Origin: JAFNAG01 sp963721405
GTDB lineage: Bacteria; Acidobacteriota; UBA6911
Assembly (NCBI GenBank): GCA_963721405.1
Contig: CAVRJA010000005.1
Location: 62,001 to 126,000, forward strand
DNA length: 64,000 nucleotides
Reading direction: 5' to 3'
Position 1 is the first letter of the stretch. Every line of letters begins with the position of its first letter. Made by a program: the position numbers and the translations under genes. Below, piece by piece: positions 61,321 to 64,000 of the stretch. The notes under the pieces were generated by a model, which worked only from the letters and a program-made list of their open reading frames with translations, did not search any database and had not been told where the DNA came from.

Positions 61321-63077
61321 TCGGAACCTTGTTTTATTACATGGCCTGCAGCGTCAAGAACCACGTCGTTCGCTTTGCGCGTCGCCTGCGCCAGCCGAAA
61401 TACCTGATATCCGCGCTGGCCGGGTTCGGCTACTTTTTCTTCTTCTTCATCCGCCCATTTGTCTCTCGCCCCAGGGCGCGCGCCACCCCTCCGATTCCCC
61501 TGGACCTGAATGTGCTTCCTCTCCTGGAGACCGGCCTGGCGTTTGCGCTGCTCGGTTTGATTCTGCTTCCCTGGATCTGGCCGGGCCGCGGCACCGACGG
61601 CCTCCGGTTCACCGAAGCGGAGATCCAGTTCCTGTTTCCGGCGCCTGTGTCGCGACGGGTCCTGATTCACTTCCGGCTGGCTAAAATGCAGCTTGGTATT
61701 TTTTTCTCCGTAGTCATTTCATTCGTCATCTTTGGCCGCGGCCGGTTTTTCGGCCACCCGCTGTATTTCGCGGTCGCGCTCTGGATTGTTTATTCGTTTC
61801 TTGCCTTCTACAGCGTCGGTGTCAGCCTGTCCCAGATGAGTCTTCGCCAGCATGGCGCCTCAGGGATCAGGTGGCAGATCTGGGCCCTCGGCCTGTTGGC
61901 CATGCTGAGTGTTTCCATCCTGGTCTGGGTAAAGTGGTTCATACCGCCGCTGCCTGCGGACGCAGTGGCAAAACCGGCTGATTTCACGGACTGGCTTTTG
62001 CGGGCGACGCGATCGGGACCTGCCTATTACTTTCTCGCCCCCTTCAAAGCGTTCGTCCGGCCTGCGTTTGCTTCCGGCCCCGGCGCCTTCCTAGTGAATC
62101 TCGTACCCGCCCTGGCGATTCTCGTGCTCACCTATCTCTGGGTGATCCGCAGCGATGTGGCGTTTGAGGAGGCCTCGCTGGCGAAGGCAAAGAAGATTGC
62201 GAGCCGTCTGGCGGCGGCGAAAAGCGGGATTGTGAGGAGTCCGGCGCGCTCCGCTGCCAGGGTGCGCGCCCCGCTGTTCCGGCTCGCGCCGGCGGGCCTG
62301 GCGCACACTCCCATCTTCTGGAAAAACCTCATCTCGATCGGCCGGCTCGATATGCTCCGCGTTCTGCCGGCGATCATTGCCGTGGGAATCTCGATAGCAG
62401 TCATGCTGTTCAGCCGCGGAAAACAGGGGCCGGTCATACCTGCCATGATCGGCGGGCTGGCGGGGATGATGGCCGGTTTCCTGACACTGCTCGGGCCCAT
62501 GCTCGTGCGGGACGACCTGCGCAGCGACATGCTCGAGGTGGATCTTCTGAAGACATACCCGATACCCGGGTGGGCCCTGGTGCTCGGCGAAGTTCTGGCG
62601 CCCGCGACGGTCCTGGCAGTCGGGGAATGGGTGTTGCTCCTGATCGCCGCACTGCTTTTGCCGAGCATTGGGAAGACACCTCTCCTGCTCTCGCAACGGA
62701 TCGTGTTCGGTTTGAGCGCCTCGCTGCTTTTGCCATGTTTCAGCCTGCTGGGAGTTATGATTCAAAACGGCGCCGTGCTCCTTTTGCCGGGATGGGTTCA
62801 ACTGGGCAAGGCGAATCGTCAGGGTGTCGAAGCAATGGGACAGCGGCTGATAACCATGGTCGCGACCGTTCTCATGCTGGTTTTTGCCGTCATTCCGGCC
62901 GGCGTGCTCTTCGCGATCATATTTTTCGCCGGCTACGGACTCATCGGGCTCGGAATACTCCCGCTCGCATCGCTGATGGCGGCGCTCGGTTTGCTTGCCG
63001 AGGCCGGCGCCGGCATCCTGTGGCTCGGCCGCTTGTACGATCGCCTGGACGTTTCACTCGAGGGGACAAGCCGGTAG
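61317..63077 (+). CDS. ABC exporter permease-like membrane protein
   Basis: A 586-residue protein with about 12 hydrophobic segments, arranged as an N-terminal group (35-270) and a C-terminal group (350-580). The start MIGTLFYYMACSVKNHVVRFARRLRQPKY is seen in ABC-2-type permeases, and FWKNLISIGR recurs in related proteins. It would form the membrane channel for the ATPase upstream (4 bp overlap). The substrate is not deducible. Confidence 0.75.
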   Translation: MIGTLFYYMACSVKNHVVRFARRLRQPKYLISALAGFGYFFFFFIRPFVSRPRARATPPIPLDLNVLPLLETGLAFALLGLILLPWIWPGRGTDGLRFTEAEIQFLFPAPVSRRVLIHFRLAKMQLGIFFSVVISFVIFGRGRFFGHPLYFAVALWIVYSFLAFYSVGVSLSQMSLRQHGASGIRWQIWALGLLAMLSVSILVWVKWFIPPLPADAVAKPADFTDWLLRATRSGPAYYFLAPFKAFVRPAFASGPGAFLVNLVPALAILVLTYLWVIRSDVAFEEASLAKAKKIASRLAAAKSGIVRSPARSAARVRAPLFRLAPAGLAHTPIFWKNLISIGRLDMLRVLPAIIAVGISIAVMLFSRGKQGPVIPAMIGGLAGMMAGFLTLLGPMLVRDDLRSDMLEVDLLKTYPIPGWALVLGEVLAPATVLAVGEWVLLLIAALLLPSIGKTPLLLSQRIVFGLSASLLLPCFSLLGVMIQNGAVLLLPGWVQLGKANRQGVEAMGQRLITMVATVLMLVFAVIPAGVLFAIIFFAGYGLIGLGILPLASLMAALGLLAEAGAGILWLGRLYDRLDVSLEGTSR

Positions 63078-63112
63078 GCATTTGCTTCGGGGAACGGGGA
63101 GGGGTAGAAGCC

Positions 63113-64000
63113 ATGATGAACGAAGAAAAAGCCAATGCCTATCAGAAAGCGCGCCAGATCAATCTCGACACCGCCAGGCACGGCACGTTCGCCGAAATCG
63201 GAGCCGGGCAGGAAACGGCGCGATGGTTCTTCCGGGTCGGGGGCGCGGCGGCGACAGTCGCCAAGACCATTTCTGCGTATGACATGACGGTAAGCGATGC
63301 CATCTACGGCCCCAGCGACCGCTACGTAAGCCGGCACCGCCTTCAGGCGATGCTGGATTATGAATACGACCTTCTGCTCCAGCGGCTGTATGCAAAACGC
63401 GGGGCGACGACGAATTTTTTTGTTTTCGCCGAAACCGCGGCCATGGGCAGCCACAGCCGCAAGGAGCCCGGGCACAGCTGGATCGGAGTGCGCTTTCAGC
63501 ATCAGCCGCAGGCCCGGCCTTCAGAGATCATCATCCACGTGCGCATGCTCGAACCGGACAACGTCCAAAAACAGGAAGCGCTCGGGATACTCGGCGTCAA
63601 CCTGATTCACGGCGCATTCTATCTATACCACCAGCCAAACGAGGTGGTGCGTTCGCTGCGCGACGACCTGGCGCGGGAGAACTTCGAGATCGACATGATC
63701 CGGTTCGCGGGACCCGGCTTTGTGGGCGTCGACAATCGCCTCATGAGCCTGCAACTGGTGGAACAGGGATTTACGGATGCGGCGATGTTCGCGGCCAACG
63801 GCGAGGTGGTGCAACCGTCCGAGATCCTTTTTCAGAAGCCTGTCCTGGTCGAGCGCGGCAGTTTCCGGCCGATCACGGAACCTTCACTCGACCTGCTGGT
63901 TCGGGCTGCCGAGCAGTTTCAGACCGAATTGAAGGGAAGCGGCGAGGAGCCGGTCATCATCATGGAGATGTCGCTGCGCAACCTGCTCTCGGGGGACAGC
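63113..64000 (+). CDS. Conserved protein of unknown function, 5' part only
   Basis: The frame from ATG 63113 is open to the window end (296 codons) and continues beyond it. It has a run of well-kept motifs: TFAEIGAGQETARWFF, RVGGAAATVAKTISAYDM, VSDAIYG and NFFVFAETAAMGS. I recognise the pattern as one seen in several phyla but without a proven role; database names for it may be unreliable. Soluble-looking, with no signal peptide. It lies 35 bp after the ABC permease gene and may share its transcript. A GGAACGGGGAGGGG stretch precedes the ATG. Confidence 0.7.
   Translation, partial: MMNEEKANAYQKARQINLDTARHGTFAEIGAGQETARWFFRVGGAAATVAKTISAYDMTVSDAIYGPSDRYVSRHRLQAMLDYEYDLLLQRLYAKRGATTNFFVFAETAAMGSHSRKEPGHSWIGVRFQHQPQARPSEIIIHVRMLEPDNVQKQEALGILGVNLIHGAFYLYHQPNEVVRSLRDDLARENFEIDMIRFAGPGFVGVDNRLMSLQLVEQGFTDAAMFAANGEVVQPSEILFQKPVLVERGSFRPITEPSLDLLVRAAEQFQTELKGSGEEPVIIMEMSLRNLLSGDS

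Overview
The window is GC-rich bacterial chromosome and most likely belongs to an Acidobacteriota member. The clues are a secreted von Willebrand A protein of the type abundant in that phylum, many signal-peptide peptidases with glycine-rich inserts, a squalene-hopene cyclase, and 2-oxoacid:ferredoxin chemistry. No rRNA, phage, CRISPR array or complete transposase was seen. One tRNA (Asn) is present. The phylum call is inference from gene content.

Layout. 1-8.3 kb is metabolic: the tail of an amidohydrolase plus adenine deaminase (purine salvage), a bifunctional aldolase/dehydrogenase next to an LsrF-like aldolase, and a fused NfnAB-type flavoprotein co-transcribed with a rubrerythrin. 8.4-36 kb is rich in exported hydrolases: an active/inactive M16 pair, a DUF1028 protein, an alpha/beta hydrolase, an active M42 peptidase followed by a paralogue that has lost its metal ligands, an exported HpcH/HpaI aldolase relative, a PD40 beta-propeller protein, a phosphoesterase, a VWA protein, a matrixin-like protease and an M14 carboxypeptidase. 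Between them lie a VapBC module, a MauE / PP2C phosphatase / carbonic anhydrase operon, an NfeD-flotillin pair, an MCE protein and MurJ. 36-40 kb encodes a Tat-exported PaoABC-like molybdenum aldehyde oxidoreductase. 40-50 kb holds PLP enzymes, small exported proteins, an orphan four-cluster ferredoxin subunit, a Lys-rich DNA-binding candidate, a FAD oxidoreductase, a second toxin-antitoxin pair and tRNA-Asn. 50-64 kb holds OsmC, squalene-hopene cyclase, a UPF0182 membrane protein, YajQ, KorAB, an ABC transporter and a truncated conserved gene.

The least expected non-coding signal is a family of three 425-572 bp intergenic elements (about 11.9, 15.4 and 25.4 kb) with 15-16 bp terminal inverted repeats, a second inner inverted repeat and no coding capacity. 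They look like MITE/REP-type non-autonomous elements, and one copy is itself interrupted by a 253 bp insertion. Both toxin-antitoxin modules have clear palindromic candidate operators. NfnAB, rubrerythrin and KorAB together suggest low-potential ferredoxin metabolism in an anaerobe or facultative anaerobe (inference).
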